This document shows positions 23,390-32,858 of a stretch of 64,000 bases of DNA, in pieces. A program made the position numbers and the translations under genes. The notes below the pieces were generated by a model. It worked only from the letters and a program-made list of their open reading frames with translations. It searched no databases and was not told the origin of the DNA. Source of the DNA: Brevibacillus laterosporus (GTDB lineage Bacteria > Bacillota > Bacilli > Brevibacillales > Brevibacillaceae); the NCBI GenBank assembly GCA_007833815.1, contig CP033464.1, positions 2,784,001 through 2,848,000 on the forward strand, in the 5' to 3' direction. Within the stretch, counting starts at the first letter, position 1. Each line of letters begins with the position of its first letter.

Positions 23390-25783
23390 ATGAGGAAAGA
23401 CCCTAATGATAAGCATAATGGTCATGTGAAAAACTCGAATGATTCTCACGTAGAACATCAAGATAACGAGGTTGTAGCGAAAACATGTTGTGGTGACCAC
23501 GGGAAACACTCAAATGACGATCACCAGCATAATGAACATTGTGAGGATACAGGCCACTCACACCATGTTCATCATCACCACGAACATAAGCATATTCATG
23601 ATGAACATAATCATGAAGGGCATTCTCACGGTACAGAGTGCTGTTCAACTGAACACGAATTGGCAGCTAGTGTATTAGCTAACAATGCTACTGCTCAGGT
23701 TTATCATATTAAGGGCATGGATTGTGGTTCATGCGCGATGACACTGCAGAAACATGTGCAAAAAACGCTAAACATACCAGAAGTAGAAGTGAATTTTAGT
23801 ACAGCTAAAATGCGATTAGGCAAAAAGGCTAACGTTGAAAAAGTCTTACAAGCTATTACAGAGGCTGGTTACAAAGGTACATACGAGGACGGTAGTGATC
23901 GTTTGTCTCCCGCTGAACAAGAGAAGTGGTGGCAAAATGACGCGGTTCAGCGTACAGGAACAGCAGGATTATTTATTCTGGTGGGGATCGTGTTACAAGC
24001 GTATCAGGTGGAGCTTCTCGGGAATGCTGCTTATGCCGTAGCGATGTTAGTTGCTGGTTTAAAGCCACTAAAAGCCGCGTGGTATGCGCTAAAAAGTAAG
24101 TCAGCTGATATGAACTTGCTGATGACCCTGGCGGCCTTAGGAGCTGCCTTTATCGGTGAATGGCTAGAAGGGGCAACGGTTGTCTTCTTATTTGGCCTTG
24201 GTAATGCTTTGCAAACCTTATCAATTAATAAAACACGTCAATCTATTCGCTCTTTGTTGCGTTTGGCACCAAAAGAAGCCATAGTCTTCAGGAATCAAGA
24301 ATGGGTTAGTATACCTGTGAAAGATGTGGAGGTTGGAGAGCGTTTATTAATTAAGGCCGGTGAAGGAATTCCGCTTGATGGATTTATCGTTAAAGGCATA
24401 TCTACTTTTAATCAGGCACCAATCACTGGAGAATCAATGCCAGTTGACAAAGAAGTGGGTGACACTCTCTTTGCTGGTAGCATCAATGAAACGTCCGTTG
24501 TTGAGATGGAAGTGACGAAGATAGGTTCTGACTCTACGTTGGCTCGTATTATTCATTTGGTCGAGGAAGCACAGGAAAAGAAAGCACCAACTGAACAGTT
24601 TGTAGAGAAATTCGCTCGAATCTATACTCCAATTGTAATTATAGTGGCACTTGCCGTTATCATTTTACCCCCTTTATTTACGGGAGAGTGGCAACATTGG
24701 TTTTACCGTGGTCTGGAATTATTAGTTATTGCTTGCCCCTGTGCCTTGGTTATTTCTACCCCTGTTGCCGTGGTCTCTGCTATTGGTAGTGCGGCTCGTC
24801 ATGGTGTATTAATTAAAGGTGGTGCTGCGCTGGAAATCATTGGTCATTTGAAACAGGTAGCTTTTGATAAAACGGGAACGATTACGACAGGAAAGCTACA
24901 TGTTGAGAAAATCCTTACTCTCCAGCAACATACCGAAACAGAGATTCTTGCCAAGGCGGCAATGATAGAGCAATCCTCTCATCACCCAATTGCTTCTGCT
25001 ATCTTATTGCATGCAAGGGCAGAAGGCATTCTAGCACAGGATTCTGATAATCATCAAACCCTTGTCGGTAAGGGTGCTAGTGCTACGTTGGCTGGCATTA
25101 CGTATTTGGCGGGAAATGAAAAGCTGTTTACCGAACATGGAGTTGAACTAGCTCTTTTACAGGATCAAATTAAAGAAGAGCAACAGGCTGGTAAAACGAT
25201 CGTGTTGGTTGGTACGACGAATGAAATTTGGGGTGCACTTATCATTTCTGATACCATTCGCCCAACGAGTCAAAGGGTGATGCAACAATTGCATGGTATT
25301 GGTGTAAAAACCTTGTTGCTTACTGGTGATAATGTAGGGGCGGCCCAACATATGGCACAAAAGGTAGGCATTGGACACGTGCAAGCAGATTTGTTGCCAG
25401 AAGATAAGCTAGAGGCAATAAAGGTCGCTAAAAAACGGGAAAGCGGCACGATTGCTATGGTAGGTGATGGTATTAATGATGCTCCAGCGCTAGCCACTGC
25501 CGATGTTGGTATTGCGATGGGCGGAGCGGGTACGGATACCGCTATGGAAACAGCAGGAATTGTATTGATGGCTGATGATCTAGAAAAATTACCGTATGTT
25601 ATTGGGCTTAGCCAACAAGCACTAGCGATTATCAAGCAGAATATATATTTCTCCTTGTTGATCAAAGCGATAGCACTTCTTTTGATCATACCAAACTGGC
25701 TCACGCTTTGGATGGCAGTTATCAGTGATACGGGAGCAGCGATGATTGTCATTCTCAACAGTATGAGATTGCTAAGAAAGTAA
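23390..25783 (+). CDS. P1B-type heavy-metal ATPase (Zn/Cd/Pb class), His-rich
   Basis: 797 residues. The N-terminal 90 residues are an extreme His/Asp/Glu tail with two Cys pairs, followed by an HMA domain with GMDCGSCAMT. Then come the TM region, phosphatase TGES, the CPC transport motif in ACPCALVISTPVAVVS, phosphorylation site DKTGTITTGK, the SSHHPIASAI nucleotide-binding HP, and GDGINDAPALATADVGIAMG. The CPC plus DKTG context and late GGAGTDTAMETAG fit the Zn2+/Cd2+/Pb2+ exporters (CadA/ZosA type) rather than copper pumps. The His tail probably buffers or delivers metal. No ArsR-type regulator is next to it. Confidence 0.93.
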   Translation: MRKDPNDKHNGHVKNSNDSHVEHQDNEVVAKTCCGDHGKHSNDDHQHNEHCEDTGHSHHVHHHHEHKHIHDEHNHEGHSHGTECCSTEHELAASVLANNATAQVYHIKGMDCGSCAMTLQKHVQKTLNIPEVEVNFSTAKMRLGKKANVEKVLQAITEAGYKGTYEDGSDRLSPAEQEKWWQNDAVQRTGTAGLFILVGIVLQAYQVELLGNAAYAVAMLVAGLKPLKAAWYALKSKSADMNLLMTLAALGAAFIGEWLEGATVVFLFGLGNALQTLSINKTRQSIRSLLRLAPKEAIVFRNQEWVSIPVKDVEVGERLLIKAGEGIPLDGFIVKGISTFNQAPITGESMPVDKEVGDTLFAGSINETSVVEMEVTKIGSDSTLARIIHLVEEAQEKKAPTEQFVEKFARIYTPIVIIVALAVIILPPLFTGEWQHWFYRGLELLVIACPCALVISTPVAVVSAIGSAARHGVLIKGGAALEIIGHLKQVAFDKTGTITTGKLHVEKILTLQQHTETEILAKAAMIEQSSHHPIASAILLHARAEGILAQDSDNHQTLVGKGASATLAGITYLAGNEKLFTEHGVELALLQDQIKEEQQAGKTIVLVGTTNEIWGALIISDTIRPTSQRVMQQLHGIGVKTLLLTGDNVGAAQHMAQKVGIGHVQADLLPEDKLEAIKVAKKRESGTIAMVGDGINDAPALATADVGIAMGGAGTDTAMETAGIVLMADDLEKLPYVIGLSQQALAIIKQNIYFSLLIKAIALLLIIPNWLTLWMAVISDTGAAMIVILNSMRLLRK

Positions 25784-25904
25784 CCTAAATGATAATGAAA
25801 TAGTTCATAGCTACAAGAACAAAAAATGGTACTGTTCGTGGCATAAACAGGGAAAAACGGGGCACTCTAGGGCTATATTCATCAAAAAGTAAGGAGTGTC
25901 CTGT

Positions 25905-26336
25905 ATGATCAAAAAACTGGGTGGACGTCGTTTTTACCTGTTTATTTTGTTTGTAGCCATTTTAGAGCTTACCATGATGGGCCTACATTCCTTGGAAGGC
26001 AAAAAAGCAACTCACAGTAATCAGACACATGTACTAGCTGAGGAAGTGAAGAAGCCATCGCTTGTCGTGGAGCATCAAGTAAAAGGAAATGATCTTGAAT
26101 TAAAATTGGTAGTTCAGGGATTCCAGTTCTCTTTGGAAAACATGGGAAAAGATAATAAAGCAGGTGAAGGTCACGTTCATTTATATATGGACGGGAAAAA
26201 AATAGCCAAGATTTTTGGTCCGCAATTTACCTTAGCTGATGTGGCTCCCGGAAAGCACAAAGTAGAAGTAGAACTAGCCCATAACAATCATGAATCGTAT
26301 GGTGTCAAACAATCCTTTGAAATTGTAGTGAACTAA
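25905..26336 (+). CDS. membrane-anchored or secreted protein with a His-containing beta domain
   Basis: 143 residues from the ATG at 25905 (AAGGAG eight bases upstream). One hydrophobic segment near residues 12-28 acts as signal or anchor. The remainder looks like an all-beta domain: LVVEHQVKGNDLELKLVVQG, EGHVHLYMDGKKIAKIFGPQ, VAPGKHKVEVELAHNNHESY. The GHVHLYMDG and NNHE motifs resemble small extracellular copper- or metal-related beta domains (DUF4399-like). It follows the metal ATPase by about 120 bases, so a shared role in metal handling is possible but unproven. Confidence 0.7.
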   Translation: MIKKLGGRRFYLFILFVAILELTMMGLHSLEGKKATHSNQTHVLAEEVKKPSLVVEHQVKGNDLELKLVVQGFQFSLENMGKDNKAGEGHVHLYMDGKKIAKIFGPQFTLADVAPGKHKVEVELAHNNHESYGVKQSFEIVVN

Positions 26337-26387
26337 GCGAATGGAAAAAAGAGGGCGAAGTCACAAGTGCGACTCCGCTTCCATAGG

Positions 26388-26428
26388 AAAAAGCTGTGGA
26401 GTCTATAAGAGACAATCCACAGCTTTTT
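26388..26428. terminator. bidirectional terminator
   Basis: AAAAAGCTGTGGA (26388-26400) pairs exactly with TCCACAGCTTTTT (26416-26428). Confidence 0.85.
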
Positions 26429-26451
26429 GCTTTTTGCTCCGTCATTCGTTA

Positions 26452-26904
26452 TTATAGGTAGTTTATGGTTACGTGTTGTGCATCTTGAGGTAGGGTAATC
26501 ACCGTAGTTGGGTAGGTGATTACTTGAAGTAACATCGCTTTTTCAGGACGATCCTCTACGACATGGATGACATAAGCACCGTCAGTCTCTTGCTGGACAT
26601 TGTCAATCTTGATAGAATAGCCACTGGTAGAGCGTTCACCGAGCGCAATGGCTACATAGGTGAGATCATTTTCATGAATCAGTTGATAGCCACCCTGCTC
26701 TTGTATATTGGCAAGCGCCATATCTACAGAAACTGGGTAGGGAGTAGGAGCAATGCTAAAATCACTCATGGATACAACTCCTTTTTGGTGAGGTTGTTGG
26801 TTATTGTGAGGCACAGAGGTATCCTGAGCTGTAGCAGTTGGGGTCATGTTGGCGTAGACTAGGATTCCTCCAATTAGCAATAAACCTGCTAATACTTGTT
26901 TCAT
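26452..26904 (-). CDS. secreted PrcB-like protein
   Basis: 150 residues, ATG at 26904 behind GGAGGGA. A signal peptide runs to about residue 26 (VLAGLLLIGGILVYANMTPT). The C-terminal half contains YVAIALGERSTSGYSIKIDN followed by VIHVVEDRP and VITYPTTVITLP, the pattern of PrcB C-terminal domains (protease complex inhibitor type; G-x-R-x-S/T-x-G-Y-S-I). In other bacteria such domains occur in lipoproteins that interact with proteases. Target unknown. Divergent from the helicase-associated gene. Confidence 0.8.
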   Translation of the reverse strand: MKQVLAGLLLIGGILVYANMTPTATAQDTSVPHNNQQPHQKGVVSMSDFSIAPTPYPVSVDMALANIQEQGGYQLIHENDLTYVAIALGERSTSGYSIKIDNVQQETDGAYVIHVVEDRPEKAMLLQVITYPTTVITLPQDAQHVTINYL

Positions 26905-26959
26905 TCTCTATCCCTCCTATGATTTCCTCCATCTACCGTTACGAATAGAGGTGAGCTTC

Positions 26960-28924
26960 ATGAATTTATATACATGCCTGGATATGTTGTCAGAGCGTAC
27001 AATTGAAGAAATGATCCAGGAACAAAATCGCCGATTGAACATTTTGTCTGACAAATCGTTGATTGATCGATTGCAAGATCCAGCTTTCTGTCAATCAATA
27101 TGGAAAGCATTAACAGAGCACGAGCGTAAAGCAGCGGCTCTTTTTTATACAAATGCTCAACAAGGTTTTATACGTAAACGTGACTTTGAGACAATCACTC
27201 AACAAGATATTCTGCTCACAGCGGGTCTAACAAAGCTACGTAGGCTAGGTATTGTTTATACAGTCCGCAAAATGTGGAGCGAAGTGGGCTATATGATGCC
27301 ATTTGAATTGCGCAAGAATATCTACCCTGTTAGTAGTCAAACACGCAAAAAAAGGATAGAACCATCGGTAAAAGAGGATGCCATCCAATTTGTATTTTCC
27401 TATCCACTTCCAGCAGGACGCGGTATTCATTTGGACATGCTTGCCTTTCTCCTGTTCTTAAGGGAACAATCGGTATCTTTGACACAAAAAAATGGAATAC
27501 CCCGACGAATGATTCTCAAATGGATGGAACGCATATCCTTAAGAGACGAACATATGCGGGGGTGGTTTTCAAATCTTATGCCGCCCGAAGTAAAGCTGGA
27601 TGATCAATCGCCCGTTTCTTTTCTCTTTGATCTCTCCTTACGAATGCGGTTTGTCTATCTCCAAGATAAAAGAATTTGCTTACACCACGCAATATTAAAT
27701 GATTGGTTGTGCAAGAAAAATGTGGAACAAATGGAGGAGATGAGAGAGCATCTGCTACGATTCTATGCACCAAAAGAGGCATGGGAGGAAGCATTTTTGT
27801 TCGAGTGGCAGTTGCTGGACGAGGGGTGGCACAGGGTAGATGGAATTCTTGCCAAACTAACTCAAATAGGTTATAAATTACCAGATCATGCTCAAGAGCA
27901 ATTGAAAGAGATCTGGTTACATCCCTTGCTTGGTTTGGGAATGATTCAGCTTGGGGAAGATAACCAACAGAATCTATGGATGCGTCATAATCCCTACTAT
28001 CAGGAAAAAGGGGATCATCAGCCAAAGTGGTATATGGATTCGACTGGAGAAGTAATGATACCACCAGACATTGTTTTAGCTCATTTATGGGAGCTGAGCC
28101 GTTTGGGTGAGATGAATGTTGCGGGAGATTTTATTACATGCAATCTTACCTTCCAACGCGTGCAAGCTTACTTATCTGAAGGCGGTAGTGTGGATCAAAT
28201 TCAACAATTTCTCCAAGAACATACAGCACATCCGGTACCAGAATCTGTAGTTCAATTACTAGCAAAATGGGCAGGGGAAGCCAAACAACTTTCCTTTGAG
28301 CAGGTGGTTCGTTTCAAAACAACAAGTCCCACGTTGTTAGCTGAATTACGTGATATAGGAATGCTTACTCCGTATATGCAGGAGGTTATTTCTCCTGTTG
28401 CTTTTCTAATTCCTACATCAAGGTTGGATGAATTCGTTCGATTGCTTAAGGAATGTGGGTATGAGCCGCAATCAGGCGAAATTCGTCGGTTTCAGTCTTT
28501 GGGAGCTGTAGGCTCCAAATCCGTTGAGGATGATTGTGATACCCCTCAAATTTCACTAGGGAATAGCACGGATAGGGAAGGCGTATTCCCCTTGGTGGCT
28601 CCCTTTTTTGACTTTAAGGTGGAAAATATTTTTCCTGATGTGGGCGAAGCTATTCCTGGATTGTCAACTCTACCAAAAATGTGGACGGAGCATTATCAGA
28701 GCTACCATCCCAATACAATACGTATCATCCTAAAACGAGCTCAAGAGCTTCGGCTGGAAGTGCAATGCCAAACATTTCGAAGTGATGAATGGACAGGCAA
28801 GGTGCAGGAGGTTACTTTGGAACATGGCTATTGGGAAGTACGTTTGATGTCAAAAGACAGATCATGGAGAGGCAAAGTGGATGAAATAAATCGTTTACGT
28901 ATCCTCATTCCAGCGTATTTATAG
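26960..28924 (+). CDS. large helicase-associated-domain protein without ATPase motifs
   Basis: 654 residues from the ATG at 26960 with GAGGTGA six bases upstream. It has an alpha-helical N-terminal half with winged-helix-like parts (ALTEHERKAAALFYTNAQQG, LTKLRRLGIVYTVRKMWSEV) and a C-terminal region RDIGMLTPYMQEVISPVAFL, IPTSRLDEFVRLLKECGYEP resembling the XPB/Ssl2-associated helicase C-terminal (Helicase_C_3) fold. Walker A, DEAD-box and helicase motif VI are absent. The final IRIILKRAQELRLEVQCQTF looks like a WYL-related nucleic-acid domain. It is probably a DNA-linked regulatory protein; role unknown. Confidence 0.7.
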   Translation: MNLYTCLDMLSERTIEEMIQEQNRRLNILSDKSLIDRLQDPAFCQSIWKALTEHERKAAALFYTNAQQGFIRKRDFETITQQDILLTAGLTKLRRLGIVYTVRKMWSEVGYMMPFELRKNIYPVSSQTRKKRIEPSVKEDAIQFVFSYPLPAGRGIHLDMLAFLLFLREQSVSLTQKNGIPRRMILKWMERISLRDEHMRGWFSNLMPPEVKLDDQSPVSFLFDLSLRMRFVYLQDKRICLHHAILNDWLCKKNVEQMEEMREHLLRFYAPKEAWEEAFLFEWQLLDEGWHRVDGILAKLTQIGYKLPDHAQEQLKEIWLHPLLGLGMIQLGEDNQQNLWMRHNPYYQEKGDHQPKWYMDSTGEVMIPPDIVLAHLWELSRLGEMNVAGDFITCNLTFQRVQAYLSEGGSVDQIQQFLQEHTAHPVPESVVQLLAKWAGEAKQLSFEQVVRFKTTSPTLLAELRDIGMLTPYMQEVISPVAFLIPTSRLDEFVRLLKECGYEPQSGEIRRFQSLGAVGSKSVEDDCDTPQISLGNSTDREGVFPLVAPFFDFKVENIFPDVGEAIPGLSTLPKMWTEHYQSYHPNTIRIILKRAQELRLEVQCQTFRSDEWTGKVQEVTLEHGYWEVRLMSKDRSWRGKVDEINRLRILIPAYL

Positions 28925-29026
28925 GAAAATAAAACAGAAAGTGTGTGTTGTTTAAATCTTTCCTGTGCGTCCAGATGGGTTTTCGTGCTAAAATGATAGT
29001 AGGTTTGCCTGTAAAGGAGGTAAAAC

Positions 29027-29491
29027 ATGATAGATATACCAATTGAATTGGATATGGCCAGCTTGCTGCTGGAAGCTGACGACTTGGCCATTATGATAAA
29101 TGAATCACAAGAAGTGAATGATTATTTACAAACGAAGCAAGCTATGGAAAATGATGAGGCAGTATCGTTATACGTCAAGCGCTTTGAACGTAAGAAGCAA
29201 GACTATGAAGAAGTGCAACGATTTGGCAAATATCACCCTGATTTTCACAAGGTAATGGCAGAGATTAGGGAATTAAAGCAATCATATGAAGCGTTGCAAA
29301 CTGTCCGGGAATTTAAGAAAGCGGAAACTCGCTTAGATCAGTTATTGTATCAAGTTGGCCGTGTCATAGCAGATTCTGTATCAGAGAGTGTTAAAGTACC
29401 TAGCAATAACCCAATTATGGAGGCAATGGCCAGTGGGTGCGGTACAGGTGGCAGTTGCGGCTGCGGTAATAAAGCTAAAAAACACGCGTAA
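29027..29491 (+). CDS. ylbF: YlbF (RicF) family regulator
   Basis: 154 residues with AAAGGAGG before the ATG at 29027. The helical YlbF/YmcA domain is seen (LLEADDLAIMINESQEVNDY, KKQDYEEVQRFGKYHPDFHK, QSYEALQTVREFKKAETRLD). The C-terminus carries a Cys cluster, GCGTGGSCGCGN. In B. subtilis YlbF, YmcA and YaaT form the Y-complex, which binds iron-sulfur clusters and promotes RNA maturation with RNase Y, affecting competence, biofilm and sporulation. ylbG follows, as in B. subtilis. Confidence 0.95.
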   Translation: MIDIPIELDMASLLLEADDLAIMINESQEVNDYLQTKQAMENDEAVSLYVKRFERKKQDYEEVQRFGKYHPDFHKVMAEIRELKQSYEALQTVREFKKAETRLDQLLYQVGRVIADSVSESVKVPSNNPIMEAMASGCGTGGSCGCGNKAKKHA

Positions 29492-29612
29492 TATACGATA
29501 CTGCTAATAACACAACAGAGCTCATCAAACTACGTCTCTCGTTTTGTTGAGAGGCGTAGCAGAGCCTGTATACATAGGATGGCCAGTAGAGGAAGGAGTT
29601 TGTCAGGGTACG

Positions 29613-29984
29613 ATGAGACTAAAAAGATTGGGAGTAGCTGTCTGGATTAAAAATCCACGCGTTGCGAAGAATTTACGAAAATTCGGCACCATTCATTACG
29701 TATCCAAGAGACTTAATTACGTTTCCATGTACGTGGATGCAGACGAAATTGAGCAAGTGATACCACAATTGGAACGTCTTCACTTTGTGCTAAAGGTAGA
29801 GCGTTCACATCGCCATGAAATTCCAACAGAGTATAACAATTCGAAGCCTGATAAAGCGAAAGAATTTGATTATCAATTAGAGAAAAATCAGTTGATGGCA
29901 TTGGCAGAATCGTTAATCAGTGATCCTTCATCGGTTGGAAGGACAGAACAACAGGCGTCAAGATCTGTGCCGGTTCAGAGCTAG
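29613..29984 (+). CDS. ylbG: YlbG (DUF2129) family protein
   Basis: 123 residues from the ATG at 29613; the frame is open upstream to a TTG at 29544, but the family begins a few residues before GVAVWIKN and nothing earlier is conserved. AKNLRKFGTIHYVSKRLNYV, LERLHFVLKVERSHR and KPDKAKEFDYQL match B. subtilis YlbG closely. The start is uncertain because AAGGAG lies 14 bases upstream. The extra C-terminal 35 residues are polar and not conserved. Function unknown; pairing with ylbF is conserved. Confidence 0.9.
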   Translation: MRLKRLGVAVWIKNPRVAKNLRKFGTIHYVSKRLNYVSMYVDADEIEQVIPQLERLHFVLKVERSHRHEIPTEYNNSKPDKAKEFDYQLEKNQLMALAESLISDPSSVGRTEQQASRSVPVQS

Positions 29985-30013
29985 CAAATCGTGTTTATCT
30001 GAATAAAACACAG

Positions 30014-30059
30014 AGGCTTTTCCCATCTATCAGTAAGATGTAATGGGAAAAGCCTTTTA
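30014..30059 (+). terminator. terminator of ylbF-ylbG
   Basis: AGGCTTTTCCCA (30014-30025) pairs with TGGGAAAAGCCT (30043-30054), then TTTATT. Confidence 0.85.
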
Positions 30060-30244
30060 TTATTTCATTTACATTAAGCATCTGATATGTGGTAAAAGTG
30101 CAAAAGTGAAATTTGTTTCACTTTTTTGTGATTGTGCCACGTGGTATGATAAGGAAATAAGGATGAGGTAAGGTAAAATATTACAGCGTATTTTGAATGC
30201 GCTTACAAAAATGGACAAAGAGAGAGCGAGGGGACAAAAACAGG

Positions 30245-31006
30245 ATGAAACTAGATATTAACTGCGATATGGGAGAGATGTTTGGACAGCATCGACTCGA
30301 TGAGGATTTGGGAATTTTACGCTGGATTACATCGGTCAATATTGCCTGTGGTTTTCACTCCGGGGACCCACATGTGATATGCCGAACGGTAGAAGCAGCA
30401 CTAAAACAAGGCGTAAAAATTGGTGCTCATCCAGGTTACCCTGACGTTCACGGTTTTGGGCGTCGTTCTATGAATTTGTCCATGCGTGAAGTATATGAGT
30501 TGGTTTTATATCAGGTGTCTGCTTTGGAAGGAATTACGAGGGCACTGGGTGGAACATTGCATCATGTCAAGCTGCATGGGGCTCTATACAACGAGGCAGC
30601 CGAGCGACCGGAATTGGCGGAGGCTGTTGTAAGAGCCATTACAGATATTCGAGATGATTTAATTTTGTACGCTTTATCGGGTAGTTCACTAGTTCAAGTT
30701 GGTTTGGAGAATGGTCTGTATGTGGCCGAGGAAGTATTTGCTGACCGCGCGTACTTACCTAATGGGCGTCTAGCTCCACGTGAATTGGAAGGAAGCATCT
30801 TAATCAGTAAAGAGGAGCAATTGCATCAGGCAAGCCAGTTAGTAAAAGAACAACGAGTAAGAACGGTAGATGGCAGTACGATCGAATTGGCCGCAGATAC
30901 GCTTTGTATTCATGCGGAAAGCTCTGATTCTTTGCATGTGCTAAAGGAATTGCATCGATGGGCTAAACAAAATGAGGTTTGTTTAGAGGCAATCGCAGTT
31001 TATTAA
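30245..31006 (+). CDS. pxpA: LamB/YcsF family protein, 5-oxoprolinase subunit PxpA
   Basis: 253 residues from the ATG at 30245 (GAGCGAGGGG upstream); the longer frame to 30197 is not conserved. Typical motifs are MKLDINCDMGEMFG, SVNIACGFHSGDPHVICRTV, GAHPGYPDVHGFGRRSMNL, HHVKLHGALYN, FADRAYLPNGRLAPR and CIHAESSDSL. PxpA with PxpB and PxpC forms the ATP-dependent enzyme that opens 5-oxoproline to glutamate. pxpB and pxpC are not beside it here. An imperfect catabolite-repression-like site TTGAATGCGCTTACA lies at 30193-30207. Confidence 0.95.
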   Translation: MKLDINCDMGEMFGQHRLDEDLGILRWITSVNIACGFHSGDPHVICRTVEAALKQGVKIGAHPGYPDVHGFGRRSMNLSMREVYELVLYQVSALEGITRALGGTLHHVKLHGALYNEAAERPELAEAVVRAITDIRDDLILYALSGSSLVQVGLENGLYVAEEVFADRAYLPNGRLAPRELEGSILISKEEQLHQASQLVKEQRVRTVDGSTIELAADTLCIHAESSDSLHVLKELHRWAKQNEVCLEAIAVY

Positions 31007-31057
31007 AGGGGAAGGTGACTTAGGTCGCCTCCCTATCATCAGATTTTAGCCTATGAC

Positions 31058-31098
31058 AGAGGGGCAATTGAAAAAGCATTTCAATTGCCTCTTTTTCT
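31058..31098 (+). terminator. terminator of pxpA
   Basis: AGAGGGGCAATTGAAA (31058-31073) pairs with TTTCAATTGCCTCT (31079-31092), then TTTTTC. It overlaps the upstream in-frame extension of the next gene, which argues against that extension. Confidence 0.85.
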
Positions 31099-31127
31099 TA
31101 TTTAATGATCGAGAGGGAGGAATATTT

Positions 31128-32636
31128 CTGAAAAATAAGTTAATTTATTTTTTACAAAACACATTATTGCAAACCATGTTTCCATTTGTAGGAGGTGCTA
31201 CCTCTCCTGTCATTCCAGGTGCCCACAGTGTTACAGTCCAATTTTTTGATGGAAAAGCAGGTAATTGGCTATCTACCAAAAACCCCGTACAATATCGGGC
31301 GGCTACTATGTATGGGAATGACAGCCTAGCACCTATAGCGTGGGGTGACCCTAGGCAGGGAACGGGCTGGTATCATATGTACAAGCCTGGAGAGATTACA
31401 GGAAAGCAGATTAATGGCATGTTTGGGGACGCCAAATTTGTTATTCGCATCCCAGACGATTGGAATGGAAAACTGGTGGTAGCTGGGATACCAGCAACAC
31501 GAAATGAAACATCAACCGATCTGTTATTTAGTGATGATGTTCTTACGAAAGGATATGCTTTTGCAGCTATCGATAAAGGAACACAAGGGGAAAACGATCC
31601 AGATGATCCACTAGCAAAAGTAAAAAATGCACTGGTAGCAGAAGAAGACAGCCTAGCCAAATGGCATTTGTGCTTTCGACAGGTAACGAAAGCAGCCCAA
31701 TCATATTTAGTCAAGCATCATGATAATCAATTGATTTCAGTGGAAGATGTCACCAATCCGGCTCATATCTTGCTCAATGAACATCATCCTATTCCTACCT
31801 ATGCTATTGGAATTTCTAATGGTGGTTATGTGGTACGCTATGCGCTTGAACATGACGATCCAAAATTGACTGGAGAACCAGCTCTATTTGATGGTGGAGT
31901 AGATTGGGAAGGTGTGCTATGGCAAGCAGAGGCCCCTAATTTGATCAGTTCACTCACCACTGTGGTTCAAAAAGCACATGCTGCTTTATACGAGACAGGG
32001 GAAGTACAGCAGCGGGCGCGTGAATGTATCTATGCTGCTGGAATGCCTAAAGGATCTGAAAAGTTATGGTCGTATTATGATCAGCTCTATTGGTTTGTTA
32101 GCCTAAATATTTATCGAGATAAGTTTGATCCCACAGCGACTGACAGATTGGCTTGGCAGGATTACCTTTGCTTTGATCAAGCTGGCATACGTGACCGGTG
32201 TCATGACCATGCTTTTGCTTCTTATGACTATAATAGTAGGCCCTCATCCGTCAAACAACAAATTCAACAGATTGCAAATACAGGTTGTATACAAGCCCCG
32301 CTTATTTCACTTGCTGGTACGTGGGATGCCCTAACCTTTCCTGACCTGCATGCAAAAGCCTATGAGGAATTAGTCCTACAAGCAGGCCAAGCAAATAAAC
32401 ATCGAATGTACATGATTGAGCAGGCTAATCATATTGACGGTTTGGTTTGGAGTAAGGTTGATTCTGAGCACGAACTTCAACCTATGCTACCATATGCACA
32501 CCAGTGTTTTGATTTACTTGTCGAATGGGTAGAAAAGGGAAAAAAACCGCCTGCTAGTAAAACGATTCCACCTCCGACTGACCCAACGAATGTAATTGAT
32601 CTAGTGACTGGAAAAGAACGGAAACCGTTAAGGTAG
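31128..32636 (+). CDS. alpha/beta hydrolase, tannase/esterase-like
   Basis: 502 residues if translation begins at the CTG at 31128, which follows GAGGGAGG by seven bases; the frame is open to an ATG at 31053, but that is inside a terminator, and the next ATG (31176) has no binding site. A hydrophobic N-terminus suggests secretion. [17 protein letters not shown] holds the nucleophile elbow G-x-S-x-[13 protein letters not shown] and [10 protein letters not shown] supply likely Asp and His. [20 protein letters not shown] resembles tannase/feruloyl esterase and related depolymerase hydrolases. The substrate is unknown. Confidence 0.8.
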   Translation: MKNKLIYFLQNTLLQTMFPFVGGATSPVIPGAHSVTVQFFDGKAGNWLSTKNPVQYRAATMYGNDSLAPIAWGDPRQGTGWYHMYKPGEITGKQINGMFGDAKFVIRIPDDWNGKLVVAGIPATRNETSTDLLFSDDVLTKGYAFAAIDKGTQGENDPDDPLAKVKNALVAEEDSLAKWHLCFRQVTKAAQSYLVKHHDNQLISVEDVTNPAHILLNEHHPIPTYAIGISNGGYVVRYALEHDDPKLTGEPALFDGGVDWEGVLWQAEAPNLISSLTTVVQKAHAALYETGEVQQRARECIYAAGMPKGSEKLWSYYDQLYWFVSLNIYRDKFDPTATDRLAWQDYLCFDQAGIRDRCHDHAFASYDYNSRPSSVKQQIQQIANTGCIQAPLISLAGTWDALTFPDLHAKAYEELVLQAGQANKHRMYMIEQANHIDGLVWSKVDSEHELQPMLPYAHQCFDLLVEWVEKGKKPPASKTIPPPTDPTNVIDLVTGKERKPLR

Positions 32637-32666
32637 GTTTTAAAATGCACATAACTCTATTTCGCT

Positions 32667-32722
32667 AAGAAACGCAGAGATTTTCCTGTTGGTATGCAGG
32701 CTTATTCTGCGTTTCTTCTTAT
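32667..32722 (+). terminator. terminator of the hydrolase gene
   Basis: AAGAAACGCAGA (32667-32678) pairs with TCTGCGTTTCTT (32706-32717), then CTTATTT. Confidence 0.75.
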
Positions 32723-32858
32723 TTCATTTGAAATCGATGTGTCACAGTAGAAAACGACTATGATACAATTTATAAAGAAGTTTCTTGCATTAGCCGATTG
32801 TACCAGTAGAGGAATTATTATTCAGCTTTGGCCTGGGAAGTAGTGGGGAGAGTACTAC

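Noticed and set aside
23410-23650. His-codon repeats that look like a CRISPR or tandem array
   Set aside because: The repetition is codon-level within the His-rich N-terminus of the ATPase; no regular repeat-spacer pattern.
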